Shown: in pieces, positions 9,564-19,534 of the stretch
How the letters are laid out: each line of letters begins with the position of its first letter
Numbering within the stretch: position 1 is the stretch's first letter
DNA from: Melioribacteraceae bacterium
GTDB taxonomy: Bacteria; Bacteroidota; Ignavibacteria; Ignavibacteriales; Melioribacteraceae
Assembly: GCA_030584085.1 (NCBI GenBank)
Contig: CP129490.1
Span: forward strand, 1,769,511-1,833,510
Reading direction: 5' to 3'
Length of the DNA: 64,000 nt
Position numbers and translations under genes: made by a program
Notes under the pieces: model-generated
Databases searched by the model: none
Seen by the model: only the letters and a program-made list of their open reading frames with translations
What the model was told of the DNA's origin: nothing

Positions 9564-10319
9564 ATGAAGAATCTCATTGAAGTAAAAAATTTATCAAAAG
9601 ATTATGCTGACCCATCGGGATTTAATGTCCATCTTCTTGAGGATATTTCAATAAATATAGAAGAAGGATCAATTACATCTATAGTGGCTCCTACCGGTGC
9701 GGGAAAATCTTCGTTGCTTCGTATTCTTGGTAATTTGGAAAGTCTAACTGGCGGCACAATCAATAATAATTTTGAGAACAAAAAAATAGTATATATTCCA
9801 TCTCAAGCTTCTTCATATCCTTGGTATTCCGTAAGAGAAAATTTAATGTTGCTCAATATTGATGAAAAATTGTTCAAAGAAATTATTCATTTGGTTGGAT
9901 TGGAAGGCTATGAAGATCATTATCCTGACAATAATAGTTTAGCATTTAGATTAAGAATTTCCCTCGGCAGAGCGATCGCAGCTAATGCAGGTACAATAAT
10001 TTTAGATGAACCCTTCTTAAAAAATATTAAACAGGAATCATTGGAACGAATTTACGAGTTAATATTATTGCTTAAATCTACTTTGGGTCTTACGATAATA
10101 ATGGGAACTTCAAATTTATCAGAGAGTATTCTATTATCGGATAAAATTTATTTGATGAAAAAGAATCCTGGCAAGATATTCGATAGTATTGATATATCTT
10201 TTGAACAAAATAGAGATGTAAAGCAGATGAGTTCGGAAAAATTCAATGAGTATAGAAGTCTAATTGAACAAAAAATGAAATCAGAACCATCACAAATTTT
10301 ATCAAATATTACAGTGTAA
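9564..10319 (+). CDS. ABC transporter ATPase with a degenerate signature motif and H-loop
   Basis: A 251-residue nucleotide-binding subunit for the preceding permease. Walker A (APTGAGKS, 42-49), the Q-loop Gln81 and Walker B with the catalytic Glu (IILDEPF, Asp148-Glu149) are intact. Where related proteins have LSGGMxQR, this one reads LAFRLRIS (about 126-133), so the ABC signature is gone. The H-loop, normally VTHD, reads GTSN (181-184), so the switch His is Ser. ATP binding looks possible, but the usual dimer-dependent hydrolysis would be impaired unless another subunit supplies a good site. It sits between the permease and a carboxyltransferase gene that starts two bases later. Confidence 0.78.
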   Translation: MKNLIEVKNLSKDYADPSGFNVHLLEDISINIEEGSITSIVAPTGAGKSSLLRILGNLESLTGGTINNNFENKKIVYIPSQASSYPWYSVRENLMLLNIDEKLFKEIIHLVGLEGYEDHYPDNNSLAFRLRISLGRAIAANAGTIILDEPFLKNIKQESLERIYELILLLKSTLGLTIIMGTSNLSESILLSDKIYLMKKNPGKIFDSIDISFEQNRDVKQMSSEKFNEYRSLIEQKMKSEPSQILSNITV

Positions 10320-10321
10320 GA

Positions 10322-11866
10322 ATGAAAGAGAATTGGAAAAAATTAGAACAAGTTAGAGAAGAAGCAAAATTAGGCGGAGGTCTAGAGAAAATTAAAGCTC
10401 AGCATGATAAAGGAAAGTTAACTGCCCGCGAAAGAATTGATTTGCTTGTTGATGAAGGCAGTTTCGATGAAATAGATATGTTCGTTAAACATAGAACTTC
10501 AGATTTCGGATTAGACAAAAAAAAGTTACCTGGTGATGGTGTTGTAACCGGTTTTGCAAAAATTAATGATAGACCCGTTGGAATATTCAGTCAAGATTTT
10601 ACAGTATTCGGAGGTTCACTTTCCGAAGCCCATGCAGAAAAAATTTGTAAGATAATGGATAAATGTTTGAAGTTAGGTCTTCCAATTATTGGTTTGAATG
10701 ATAGCGGTGGTGCGAGAATTCAAGAAGGAGTTGTTAGTCTAGGTGGTTATGCAGATATATTTTTACGAAATACATTAGCGTCAGGTGTCATTCCTCAAAT
10801 TTCTGCAATATTGGGTCCTTGTGCAGGTGGTGCTGTATATTCACCGGCAATAACAGATTTTGTTTTTATGGTTCAAGAGACAAGCCATATGTTCGTGACT
10901 GGTCCTAATGTTGTCAAAACTGTAACTCATGAAGAAGTAACATTTGAGGATTTAGGTGGTGCTTCAACTCATGCATCTAAAAGTGGAGTAGCACATTTTG
11001 CATATGAATCCGAGATTGAAGTCTTCCAAAACATCAGGAAGTTAATGGATTTTCTTCCACTAAATTGGAAAGATAGAAGTCCCGAAAAAGATTTTGATTT
11101 CACAAAAGTTTTTATTGAACCTAAGTTGGATGAAATCGTTCCGGAGAATCCAAATAAGCCATACAATATGTATGATATTATAAATCTTCTTGTTGATGAT
11201 CATGATTTCCTAGAAGTGCATAAGTATTATGCCCAAAATCTGATTGTAGGTTTTGGAAGAGTTGGTGGTATGACAGTCGGAATAATTGCAAACCAACCCT
11301 CGGTTCTTGCGGGAGTTCTTGATATTAATGCATCAACAAAAGGTGCTAGATTTGTAAGATTTTGTGATGCTTTCAATATTCCTTTATTAGTGTTAGAAGA
11401 TGTACCCGGATTTTTACCAGGGACTGAACAGGAATGGAATGGTATTATTAGGCATGGAGCTAAGTTATTATTTGCGTTCTGTGAGGCAACAGTTCCTAAA
11501 GTTACAGTTATTACTCGTAAAGCATATGGTGGTGCTTACGATGTGATGAACTCCAAACATATTCGTGGTGACTTCAACTTTGCTTGGCCAACAGCTGAAA
11601 TAGCAGTTATGGGTCCAAAAGGTGCGGTTGAAATAATCTTTAAAAAAGAGATTGAGGCTTCCGAAAATCCCGAGCAAAAAATTCAAGAAATGGTGGAAGA
11701 TTATAGAGAAAAATTTGCTAATCCTTTTATCGCGGCCGAAAGAGGATATGTTGATGATGTAATCAAACCAAATGAAACAAGACAAAAACTAATAAATGCT
11801 TATCAATTGCTAAAAACAAAAGTAGATGCAAATCCCAAAAAGAAACACTGCAATATTCCGCTTTAG
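10322..11866 (+). CDS. Biotin-dependent acyl-CoA carboxylase, carboxyltransferase (beta) subunit
   Basis: A 514-residue crotonase-fold carboxyltransferase of the PccB/MmdA group, which moves CO2 between biotin and propionyl- or related acyl-CoA. The two half-domains are visible: the N-terminal half has GGARIQEG and [17 protein letters not shown] (oxyanion-hole glycines), and the C-terminal half has [13 protein letters not shown] and [15 protein letters not shown]. No biotin carboxylase, biotin carrier or decarboxylase partner is adjacent, so it could serve propionyl-CoA carboxylase or a sodium-pumping methylmalonyl-CoA decarboxylase. The ATG at 10322 is two bases after the ABC ATPase, a tight link that may be operon packing only. 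Confidence 0.9.
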   Translation: MKENWKKLEQVREEAKLGGGLEKIKAQHDKGKLTARERIDLLVDEGSFDEIDMFVKHRTSDFGLDKKKLPGDGVVTGFAKINDRPVGIFSQDFTVFGGSLSEAHAEKICKIMDKCLKLGLPIIGLNDSGGARIQEGVVSLGGYADIFLRNTLASGVIPQISAILGPCAGGAVYSPAITDFVFMVQETSHMFVTGPNVVKTVTHEEVTFEDLGGASTHASKSGVAHFAYESEIEVFQNIRKLMDFLPLNWKDRSPEKDFDFTKVFIEPKLDEIVPENPNKPYNMYDIINLLVDDHDFLEVHKYYAQNLIVGFGRVGGMTVGIIANQPSVLAGVLDINASTKGARFVRFCDAFNIPLLVLEDVPGFLPGTEQEWNGIIRHGAKLLFAFCEATVPKVTVITRKAYGGAYDVMNSKHIRGDFNFAWPTAEIAVMGPKGAVEIIFKKEIEASENPEQKIQEMVEDYREKFANPFIAAERGYVDDVIKPNETRQKLINAYQLLKTKVDANPKKKHCNIPL

Positions 11867-11953
11867 GAATTATTTTATCGCTTTATTTAGGCAATAAAAC
11901 TTCTGCTAAGTTATTTAATATCAATAATTAACAGTAATCCTATAACAAATCCC

Positions 11954-11982
11954 TTGACAAAATTTATATAAGATATTAATTT
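11954..11982 (+). promoter_or_regulatory. Candidate promoter for the LysM transglycosylase gene
   Basis: A perfect TTGACA at 11954-11959 is followed after 17 bases by TAATTT (11977-11982). The sequence TTAATTTG here is also one mismatch from the Bacteroidetes TAnnTTTG element. It lies about 30 bases before the start codon in the 146-base gap after the carboxyltransferase. Similarity only; the region is AT-rich. Confidence 0.4.
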
Positions 11983-12012
11983 GCAAAAGCATTTCAAAAT
12001 AAAGGAGAATAG

Positions 12013-14823
12013 GTGAAGCCGACCAAAATTTTACTCATTACGATCTTATTAACTTTTCTAACATCCTGCGGTGTATTTAGTGATGTTTCAAAATCAGATG
12101 GACAGATTTCCGAAGAGCAAAATAAAACAGTTGAAACCTTCGTTTTAATAAATGAGAAAATGGAACAATCGCGTCAACACTATGTCGATGCTTTAAGATA
12201 TCAGCGACTTGGTTTCAAAAAAGAAACTATTGACGCTTATGAAAACTCCCTCAAAATTATTAATGAACTCAGTTACTATCCGGACATTGAACAGAACGAA
12301 GCTTACTATGAATTAGAGAATTCTATAGTTGAAGATTATCAAGGATTTATTGACTCATTAGATGAACTTCCTGAGAATGCTTCAGTATATGCATTAGAAG
12401 AATGGATGTCCAAACAAATGCCTGATATACTTCTATCTGATGAAGAAGAATTTATCGAGGAAGAACCGCTTGATAATCAAACCATAATTATTGGCGATTT
12501 CCCGTTAGATATTAACCGTTATGTTGAACAATACATAGAATATTTTACCGGTCGCGGAAGAAGATATATGGAAAGTTGGTTAAGCCGTTCTGGCAAGTAT
12601 TTTCCTATGATGGTAAAAATATTTAATGAAGAACAAGTTCCAACTCAGCTTATATTTTTGAGTATGATGGAAAGCGGATTAAATCCATCTGCAAGGTCTT
12701 GGGCACGAGCTGTAGGTTTATGGCAGTTTGTAAAAGGTACCGGAAAAATGTATGACTTAGAGGCAGATTTTTATGTAGATGAAAGACGTGATCCTGAAAA
12801 AGCTACGCGTGCAGCTGCGAGACATTTAAGAGATTTGTATTATTCTCTTGGTGATTGGTATTTAGCTTTAGCATCTTATAATGCCGGAGAAGGCAGAATA
12901 AGAAGAGCAATGAAAAGAGCCGGCTCAACGGACTATTGGGAATTAAGAAATTATTTGCCAAAAGAAACACGTAACTACGTCCCTCAATATATTGCCGTAA
13001 CTTTAATTTCCAGTAGACCTGAAAATTACGGATTCTCGGACATACAATTTGAAAAGGAATATGATTACACCGTTTATGAAATTAATGAAGCAATCGATCT
13101 AAATGTTTTGGCAAAATGTGCTGGAATATCATTAGATATTTTGAAAGATATGAATCCATCTCTTTTACAATATTCCACACCACCCCAACGTGTGAGACCA
13201 TTTGAATTGAAAATTCCCACAAAATCCTATGATTCTTTTGTTGAAAATTTAAAATCAATTCCAGATGAAGCTAAACTTCAATATGTTGTCCATACTGTTA
13301 GATCAGGTGAAACTCTTTCGGGTATTGCATCGAAATACAGTGTGAATCTAAATAATCTAGCAAAGACCAATAACATCTCGATTAAATCTCGTATTTATCC
13401 GGGTGTCGACCTCAAAATCCCAATTTCGAATGTATCAAGTGATGATATAGTCATAAATACCGATAATATGATCGCACTTGAAGATGGTGATCTTTATGTG
13501 CTTGGTGCTGACCAGCCTTACAAAACTGAAGTTACAGAGAATTCATCTGAAGATAAATTCTTAAAATTATATCAACAGCAAATGAGTGAGACAAATGTAA
13601 CCGAGTTGGTCATACCGGAAGGAATGGAAATGGTTACTTATACGGTTAAATCCGGTGATAAATTAATTGATCTAGCCGAAATTTTTGATGTGAGAGTCTC
13701 TGATATTCGTAACTGGAATAATTTGCCTTATACAAGCACAATAATTGTTGGTCAAATACTGAATATTTATGTTCCCGGAGAAAACAAAGACTATTATGCT
13801 TCAATAGATGAACTTAGCAGAACACAAAAAACTCGGATGCAAAATACCTCGGCAGAAGGTTCTTGGGTTAAACATAAGATAAGAAGAGGTGAGACTTTAT
13901 CCGCAATTGCTTATAAATATGGAGTATCGATTAATCAGTTAAAACGATGGAACAATTTAAGGAATACTAGAATCGTTGCCGGAAAGACATTAGAAATTTA
14001 CACCGGTGATGAATCAAATATGGTTGCAAATTCTTCATCTAATCAAGATCAGGGTAATTCAAATTTTTCTACATATAGAATTAAAAAAGGCGATACATTA
14101 AGTGAAATTGCTATTAAATTTGGTGTTACCACAAATGAATTACGCGCTTGGAATAATATTGACGGAAATAAAATTGTTGCAGGAAAGAATCTAAAAGTTA
14201 AAGGTGATGAGCAGCCGGTATCTTACGGAGACAACACTCCAACTACCACAGAAAATATGGTAAATTATACAATCCGCAAAGGGGATACAATTGGCGGAAT
14301 CGCATATAAGTTCGGAGTTACTTCCGCTCAAGTAAGAGATTGGAATGGATTATCAAATAACAAAATTATTGCCGGTAAAAATTTGAAAATATATTCAAGC
14401 GTAACTAATAGTGAAAGTAAAAACCCGGAATTAACTTCACCACAAGAATTTAAATCCGGTAATGATGAAACAATAACCTATGTTGTTAAAAAAGGCGATA
14501 CAATCGGTCATATAGCCGAGAAATACAAAATTTATGCATCAGATATAAGACAGTGGAATAATCTAATCGGAAGTAGAATTAATATCGGTCAAGAATTGGT
14601 TATTTATCCAAATAAATCTTCAAGAGAGGAAGATTTACAAAATAATACACAGACATTTGCAAATCCGGCAAATATTTCTAAATTACACAAGGTAAAAGAA
14701 GGCGAATCGCTTTGGTCTATAGCCAAAAAGTATAATATTAAAGTTGCTGATATAATGAAATGGAATTCATTAAATAGTGACAAGATTCGTCCCGGATCCG
14801 AATTAAAAATTATGCACAATTAG
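12013..14823 (+). CDS. MltD-like lytic transglycosylase lipoprotein with seven LysM modules
   Basis: Cleaves peptidoglycan glycan strands. A 936-residue protein with a lipoprotein signal whose lipobox is LTSC (Cys19). A helical N-terminal segment precedes the SLT domain at about 185-320; the catalytic Glu220 is in MMESGLNP, followed by [10 protein letters not shown] and [12 protein letters not shown]. Seven LysM peptidoglycan-binding modules fill the rest, opening near residues 426, 537, 619, 690, 754, 821 and 889, joined by Ser/Asn/Thr-rich linkers; six of them carry a W-N pair. Typical MltD proteins have fewer modules. The GTG start at 12013 is supported by AAAGGAG at 12001-12007. It has its own candidate promoter and is followed by the TPP riboswitch region. 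Confidence 0.92.
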   Translation: MKPTKILLITILLTFLTSCGVFSDVSKSDGQISEEQNKTVETFVLINEKMEQSRQHYVDALRYQRLGFKKETIDAYENSLKIINELSYYPDIEQNEAYYELENSIVEDYQGFIDSLDELPENASVYALEEWMSKQMPDILLSDEEEFIEEEPLDNQTIIIGDFPLDINRYVEQYIEYFTGRGRRYMESWLSRSGKYFPMMVKIFNEEQVPTQLIFLSMMESGLNPSARSWARAVGLWQFVKGTGKMYDLEADFYVDERRDPEKATRAAARHLRDLYYSLGDWYLALASYNAGEGRIRRAMKRAGSTDYWELRNYLPKETRNYVPQYIAVTLISSRPENYGFSDIQFEKEYDYTVYEINEAIDLNVLAKCAGISLDILKDMNPSLLQYSTPPQRVRPFELKIPTKSYDSFVENLKSIPDEAKLQYVVHTVRSGETLSGIASKYSVNLNNLAKTNNISIKSRIYPGVDLKIPISNVSSDDIVINTDNMIALEDGDLYVLGADQPYKTEVTENSSEDKFLKLYQQQMSETNVTELVIPEGMEMVTYTVKSGDKLIDLAEIFDVRVSDIRNWNNLPYTSTIIVGQILNIYVPGENKDYYASIDELSRTQKTRMQNTSAEGSWVKHKIRRGETLSAIAYKYGVSINQLKRWNNLRNTRIVAGKTLEIYTGDESNMVANSSSNQDQGNSNFSTYRIKKGDTLSEIAIKFGVTTNELRAWNNIDGNKIVAGKNLKVKGDEQPVSYGDNTPTTTENMVNYTIRKGDTIGGIAYKFGVTSAQVRDWNGLSNNKIIAGKNLKIYSSVTNSESKNPELTSPQEFKSGNDETITYVVKKGDTIGHIAEKYKIYASDIRQWNNLIGSRINIGQELVIYPNKSSREEDLQNNTQTFANPANISKLHKVKEGESLWSIAKKYNIKVADIMKWNSLNSDKIRPGSELKIMHN

Positions 14824-14850
14824 TTCTTCAAAATTTTGTTGGTCGAATAC

Positions 14851-14930
14851 CGTTAGGGGTGTCCGTTATTGTATGCGGACTGAGATAACACCCTTGAACC
14901 TGATCTGGATAATACCAGCGTAGGAAAACG
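14851..14930 (+). ncRNA. TPP (THI-box) riboswitch aptamer
   Basis: The conserved thiamine-pyrophosphate aptamer is clear: GGGGTG at 14856-14861, CTGAGA at 14880-14885, ACCC at 14890-14893, GAACCTGATCTGGAT at 14896-14910, then CCAGCG and TAGGAAAACG. CGTT at 14851-14854 can pair with AACG at 14927-14930 to close P1. It lies in the 184-base leader of the TonB receptor gene and is followed by a terminator, so TPP binding should lower transcription of the three downstream genes. Confidence 0.96.
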
Positions 14931-14950
14931 TGAAAGAGAATTACTCTCTC

Positions 14951-14983
14951 AAGCCGTTTTCGTTTCGGATTCGGCTTTTTTTA
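14951..14983 (+). terminator. Riboswitch expression-platform terminator
   Basis: AAGCCG at 14951-14956 can pair with CGGCTT at 14972-14977, followed by an uninterrupted T run to about 14983. A smaller AGAG/CTCT hairpin at 14936-14948 lies between aptamer and terminator and may take part in the switch. This layout fits premature transcription termination when TPP is bound. Confidence 0.75.
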
Positions 14984-15007
14984 TTTCATTAATAATAGGA
15001 GAGAGCA

Positions 15008-17494
15008 ATGGCTAAACAACTTATCTTACTTTTTTTATTTTCCGCATCACTTTTTTCACAAGTTCAAATTGTAGGGACTGTAGTTAATAGTGAGAATAAC
15101 CAACCTCTGGAAAATGTAAACATTACTATTGTTGGTACAACCTTTGGCACATCAAGTGACAGTAAAGGAAATTTTCAACTGGTTGGAAATTTTAACAAGA
15201 ATGATATTATTAAAATCAGTCACTTAGGTTTCGAAATTATAGAAATATCTGTCCGTGATTTCCAAAATGATTCAATTTTAAAACTTGTTCCTAGAGTATT
15301 ATCAAGCCAAAGTATATTAATAAGTGCTTCGATTGGACAAGAAGGTTTTTCACCGATTACTTTTTCAAAAATTAAGCGGAAAGAAATTCAAGAGAAATTT
15401 TCTGTACAAGATGTACCGGAGTTCTTAAGCTATCTTCCGAATACAACATTTTACTCAGAAGGTGGAAATGGAATTGGATATAACTATTTAAGCATACGTG
15501 GGTTTAATCAACGAAGAATATCTATATCAATAAATGGTATTCCTCAAAATGAGCCTGAAGATCATAATATTTATTGGTTAGATTTTCCGGATTTACTTGG
15601 CAGCACTGAATTGATCCAAGTACAACGGGGTGCCGGTTCCGGAGTTATTGGCTATCCGGCTGTCGGCGGATCCATTAACATTATCACCTCTTCATTTTCT
15701 GATATAAGAAAATTTGAATTAACTACAAATTACGGAAGCTTCAATACCAGAAGATACACAGCATCATTTTCAAGTGGATTAATCGATAATAAATATTCAG
15801 TATATGCTAAACTTGGAAAAATTTTAAGTTCAGGTTATAGAGAACAAAGTTGGGCGGATTTTAATTCTTATCACTTATCAGCCGTTCGCTATGATGAGAA
15901 TGTAACTACTCAAATTAATTTTTATGGCGGCCCTGTCTCGGATGGACTTGTTTATAACGGACTTCCAAAATTTGCAATAAAGAATAAAGATTTAAGAAGA
16001 GAGAATCTTTCTTATTGGGAAGCTGATCAAAATGAATATACATATAAAGTACATCGAAGAGCCGATGAAATTGAGAATTTTTCACAACCACATTTTGAAT
16101 TATTAAATGAGATACAAATTTCTGAAAATCTTACCTTGAATAATGCTTTATTCCTAATATTGGGTGACGGTTTTTTTGATTATGATGGCTCTTGGGCTGA
16201 TTCATCATACTTCAGATTAACTAATGATAACGGATTTAATCTCACCGAAAATCCATCAAATGTTTTAATTCGAGCGATGGTGGAAAATAAACAGTGGGGA
16301 ATCATACCGAGAATAAAATGGTCACATAGAAATGGCGAATTTACTACGGGTTTGGAATACAGAAATCATCGATCGGTTCATTGGGGAAGTTTAAAATACG
16401 GTGAAAATTTACCTCTCGGTATCACACAAGACTACAGATATTATTATTATGAAGGCGGAAAGGATATTTTCAATTTCTTTGTAAATGAAAATTATAGAGT
16501 TAATGAGAGATTAAATCTTCTAGCGGAAATACAGTTTTCTTATCATAAATATATGATTGACAATGAAAGATATTTAGATAATGAATTTTCGATTGATAAC
16601 TTTTTTGTAAATCCGCGTTTCGGATTGAATTATAAATTTAATCAAGATCTAAACGCATACATTTCCATTGCGAGAGTTTCACGTGAGCCTAGATTAAAAA
16701 CTTACTACGACGCAGCAGAATCAAGTGGTGGAGAAGTCCCTCAGTTTGAACAAAATGCCGATGGAAGTTATAATTACGAAAAACCATTAGTACAACCGGA
16801 AGTTATGAATAATATTGAAATTGGAACTCATTATTCAAAAGATGAGGTGAATCTATCCTTGAATTTCTATTACATGCAATTTAATGATGAAATTGTAAAC
16901 AGCGGTCAACTGGATAGATTCGGGCAGCCGATTACAGGAAACATTGAAAATACAATTCACACGGGATTAGAGTTTTCCGGTAATATAAAATTCTTGAACC
17001 ACTTTGATCTGACTTTGAACGGATCTTACAGCAAAAACTATGTTAGCCAAGGGAAGACATATTTAAATTATTATAATGAATCAAATGCATCCGATGAAAT
17101 TATTGAAATTGACTTAACGGAAAATGAAATTGGAGGATTCCCGAGTGTCACAATTAATTCCATACTTAGATTTTATTATGATAAGTTTTCGCTACAATTA
17201 ATGGCAAAGTATGTCGGTAAATATTATTCAGATAATTATGCAGATAAATTATCAAAATTAATGAATGAATATCCCGGCATAATTGATTACTCAGATAATA
17301 CAGTTGATGCGTATTTTACATCTAATGTAATTGCAAGTTATGAGTTTCCTTTAATGCCGGTATTTAAAAAAGTAAGACTCTTTGCTCAAGTAAATAATAT
17401 ATTTGATAATCTTTATGCTGCTCATGCAATAGGAAAGGAATATTTCCCGGCAGCGGAAAGAAATTATTTAGTTGGTTTAACAATAGGATTGTAA
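15008..17494 (+). CDS. TonB-dependent outer-membrane receptor, probably for thiamine
   Basis: An 828-residue receptor with a signal peptide ending near ASLFSQ. A carboxypeptidase-regulatory-like beta-sandwich follows (about 20-95, VGTVVNSENNQPLENVNI), then the plug (about 130-225, with YLSIRGFNQRR and VQRGAGSGVIGYPAVGGSINI), then a 22-strand-type barrel ending in NYLVGLTIGL. ATG at 15008 has AGGAGAG before it. Its position directly behind a TPP riboswitch and ahead of thiamine pyrophosphokinase assigns thiamine or a thiamine derivative as the ligand. This parallels the TPP-regulated receptor genes described in Bacteroidetes. The stop overlaps the next start by one base. Confidence 0.9.
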   Translation: MAKQLILLFLFSASLFSQVQIVGTVVNSENNQPLENVNITIVGTTFGTSSDSKGNFQLVGNFNKNDIIKISHLGFEIIEISVRDFQNDSILKLVPRVLSSQSILISASIGQEGFSPITFSKIKRKEIQEKFSVQDVPEFLSYLPNTTFYSEGGNGIGYNYLSIRGFNQRRISISINGIPQNEPEDHNIYWLDFPDLLGSTELIQVQRGAGSGVIGYPAVGGSINIITSSFSDIRKFELTTNYGSFNTRRYTASFSSGLIDNKYSVYAKLGKILSSGYREQSWADFNSYHLSAVRYDENVTTQINFYGGPVSDGLVYNGLPKFAIKNKDLRRENLSYWEADQNEYTYKVHRRADEIENFSQPHFELLNEIQISENLTLNNALFLILGDGFFDYDGSWADSSYFRLTNDNGFNLTENPSNVLIRAMVENKQWGIIPRIKWSHRNGEFTTGLEYRNHRSVHWGSLKYGENLPLGITQDYRYYYYEGGKDIFNFFVNENYRVNERLNLLAEIQFSYHKYMIDNERYLDNEFSIDNFFVNPRFGLNYKFNQDLNAYISIARVSREPRLKTYYDAAESSGGEVPQFEQNADGSYNYEKPLVQPEVMNNIEIGTHYSKDEVNLSLNFYYMQFNDEIVNSGQLDRFGQPITGNIENTIHTGLEFSGNIKFLNHFDLTLNGSYSKNYVSQGKTYLNYYNESNASDEIIEIDLTENEIGGFPSVTINSILRFYYDKFSLQLMAKYVGKYYSDNYADKLSKLMNEYPGIIDYSDNTVDAYFTSNVIASYEFPLMPVFKKVRLFAQVNNIFDNLYAAHAIGKEYFPAAERNYLVGLTIGL

Positions 17495-18156
17495 TGAAAG
17501 CTTGTTTGATTTTAGCAAATGGTGATCCACCAAAAATATCAGTAATTACTTTTTTAATTAAATCGGGTTACGAAACATTAATTTGTGCCGACGGTGGAGC
17601 AAATTCTGCTAAAAAGTTAGGATTACTGCCAAAATATATTATTGGTGATTTTGACTCGATTAATAATGACGTTTTAAAATATTATTCGTCAAAATCGGTA
17701 ATAACACGTGTAAAAAGACAGAATGACACTGATGTGGAAAAAGCAATTAAACTCGCTATCAAGAAGAAATATAGCAGTGCAATTCTACTCGGTGCAACAG
17801 GAGATAGACTTGATCATTCATTTTGTAACATAGGAATAATATTGAAATACTTTGACCGCATAAAGATTTCGATATTGCATGCAAAATCATTTATTTCTGT
17901 TTATAGTGGAAGTGTTCTACTTAATACAAAACGAGATGAGACAATTTCTATTTACGGTGTTGATGAGAAAACGAAGGTTACATCTTACGGTTTGAAATAT
18001 AATTTGAAGAATTCCTCGCTCCCATTTGGGAAAAAAGAAAGTACAAGTAATGTCGCAATAGGTAAGGAAGTCAAATTAGAAATAAAAAATGGAAAGATGC
18101 TAATTGTTAGAGATTATGAAACTCTGAGGAAGAATGGTTTCTTTAGAAATTCTTGA
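17494..18156 (+). CDS. Thiamine pyrophosphokinase
   Basis: Converts thiamine and ATP directly to TPP, the cofactor that the upstream riboswitch senses. This 220-residue protein shows the family motifs ADGGANSAKKLG, IIGDFDSI, QNDTDVEKAI and GATGDRLDHSFCNI, holding the metal- and thiamine-binding Asp residues; a C-terminal beta domain has SLPFGKKESTSNVA. The ATG overlaps the receptor stop (TAATG), so translation is probably coupled. It overlaps the transporter gene downstream by 23 bases. Imported thiamine would be trapped by phosphorylation. The family is called thiN, tnr3 or TPK in different groups, so no symbol is set. Confidence 0.92.
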   Translation: MKACLILANGDPPKISVITFLIKSGYETLICADGGANSAKKLGLLPKYIIGDFDSINNDVLKYYSSKSVITRVKRQNDTDVEKAIKLAIKKKYSSAILLGATGDRLDHSFCNIGIILKYFDRIKISILHAKSFISVYSGSVLLNTKRDETISIYGVDEKTKVTSYGLKYNLKNSSLPFGKKESTSNVAIGKEVKLEIKNGKMLIVRDYETLRKNGFFRNS

Positions 18157-19519
18157 TATTATTATTATTGTTTTATTCTTTTTAACAGTAACGCTGGTTG
18201 GAATATTAGTCTCTAGTTCACAAAGAAAAAATGAAGACGACTATCTTCTATCCGGAAGAAAAGTCGGTTTCTTTTTATTTGTAACAACAACCGTCAGCAC
18301 TTGGTACGGTGGTATTCTTGGTGTAGGTGAATTTTCATACAGTTATGGTTTAGTTAGTTGGTTCACACAAGGATTACCTTACTACATTTTTGCGATAGTG
18401 TTTGCTTTCCTATTTGCAAAAAAAGTACGCTCTGCTTCATTGTTTACAATCCCACAAAAGTTGGAAATTGCTTATGGTAAGGAAGTTGGAATTTTATCAG
18501 CAATATTTATTTTCTTTTTGGTATCACCAGCTCCTTATCTATTAATGGTAGGAAGTCTGTTTTCACTTTTGTTTGAAATTCATCTAGCTTATGGAATGTT
18601 GCTTGGTTTATTATTGTCTTCCGTCTATTTAATTAAAGGTGGTTTCAAAGCCGATTTGTGGACAGATGTTTTTCAATTTTTTGTGATGTTCATCGGATTT
18701 ATTATTATCATTTTTATCGCCACAACTGAATTTGGCGGACTTACTTATTTAGAAAATAATCTACCAACTAACCACCTAGATTTTACGGGAAATTTCTCAC
18801 CAATTTATCTTACCGTTTGGTTCCTTATTGCTTTATGGACATTTTCCGATCCGGGATTCCATCAAAGATGTTACTCGGCAAAGAATGGCAACATAGCAAA
18901 GTGGGGAATAATTGTTTCTGTGTTTATCTGGTTTGCATTTGATTTTTTAACAACTGCAACGGGTTTATTCTCAAGAGCGGTTCTGGGTGAAATTGAAATT
19001 CCGGTTTTAGCATATCCTTTACTGGCGGAAAAAATATTATCACCGGGATTAAAAGGAATATTTTACGCCGCTTTATTTGCGACTATATTTTCTACCTTAA
19101 ATAGCTTTTTATTTCTTGGAGCGACAACGTTCAGCAAAGATTTTATTTCTAAGATACCTTCGATAAAAACTTCTTCGGTCCAATTGACTCAAGTAGGAAT
19201 AGTTGTTTCCGGATTGATTGCTTTTATAATAGCATTAATTATTCCGTCAGTAATTGAAATTTGGTATGGCATTGGAAGTATTTTTATACCTTCACTCATC
19301 TTTTTAATTATCGGAAGTTATTACGAAAAGTTTTTCATAACTAAAAAATATGCTTTAATAGAAATGATCGTTGCAATTTTAGCCGGATTATTTTGGATGA
19401 TTTTGCGAGATAATGGAATTATCGAAGGCATTATATATGAAATTGAACCAATGATTGTTGGATTAACATCGGCGATAATTATTCATTTAATAGGAATAAA
19501 AAATAGAGGCAGAGTTTAG
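18134..19519 (+). CDS. Sodium:solute symporter (SSS/SLC5 family), candidate thiamine transporter
   Basis: A 461-residue inner-membrane protein with about 12-13 hydrophobic segments. SSS-type features include DDYLLSGRKVGFFLFVTTTVSTWYG near the N-terminus (the unwound TM1 region and sodium-site area) and SDPGFHQRCYSAKN in the middle. The ATG at 18134 lies inside the thiamine pyrophosphokinase gene. In related Bacteroidetes operons the inner-membrane slot is usually held by a PnuT-type transporter; here an SSS protein takes that place. Thiamine as substrate is inference from the TPP riboswitch operon. The stop codon lies in the loop of a hairpin at 19504-19529. Confidence 0.88.
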   Translation: MVSLEILDIIIIVLFFLTVTLVGILVSSSQRKNEDDYLLSGRKVGFFLFVTTTVSTWYGGILGVGEFSYSYGLVSWFTQGLPYYIFAIVFAFLFAKKVRSASLFTIPQKLEIAYGKEVGILSAIFIFFLVSPAPYLLMVGSLFSLLFEIHLAYGMLLGLLLSSVYLIKGGFKADLWTDVFQFFVMFIGFIIIIFIATTEFGGLTYLENNLPTNHLDFTGNFSPIYLTVWFLIALWTFSDPGFHQRCYSAKNGNIAKWGIIVSVFIWFAFDFLTTATGLFSRAVLGEIEIPVLAYPLLAEKILSPGLKGIFYAALFATIFSTLNSFLFLGATTFSKDFISKIPSIKTSSVQLTQVGIVVSGLIAFIIALIIPSVIEIWYGIGSIFIPSLIFLIIGSYYEKFFITKKYALIEMIVAILAGLFWMILRDNGIIEGIIYEIEPMIVGLTSAIIIHLIGIKNRGRV

Positions 19520-19529
19520 TCTGCCTCTA
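19496..19529 (-). terminator. Terminator between convergent genes, oriented for the arginine decarboxylase transcript
   Basis: A perfect 10-bp stem, TAGAGGCAGA (19504-19513) with TCTGCCTCTA (19520-19529), and a six-base loop. Read on the minus strand it is followed by a T run (19503 down to about 19498), as an intrinsic terminator requires; on the plus strand the tail is not T-rich. The plus-strand transporter stop (TAG, 19517-19519) sits in the loop, so the stem may also protect or end that message. Confidence 0.8.
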
Positions 19530-19534
19530 AATAT

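Noticed and set aside
11468-11785. Minus-strand 105-codon frame inside the carboxyltransferase gene
   Set aside because: Fully inside a strongly supported gene with family-wide conserved residues; the opposite translation resembles no protein family.
11873-11896. Terminator after the carboxyltransferase gene
   Set aside because: The possible stem (TTTTAT with ATAAAA) is short, A/T-only at its base, has a mismatch and is not followed by a T run.
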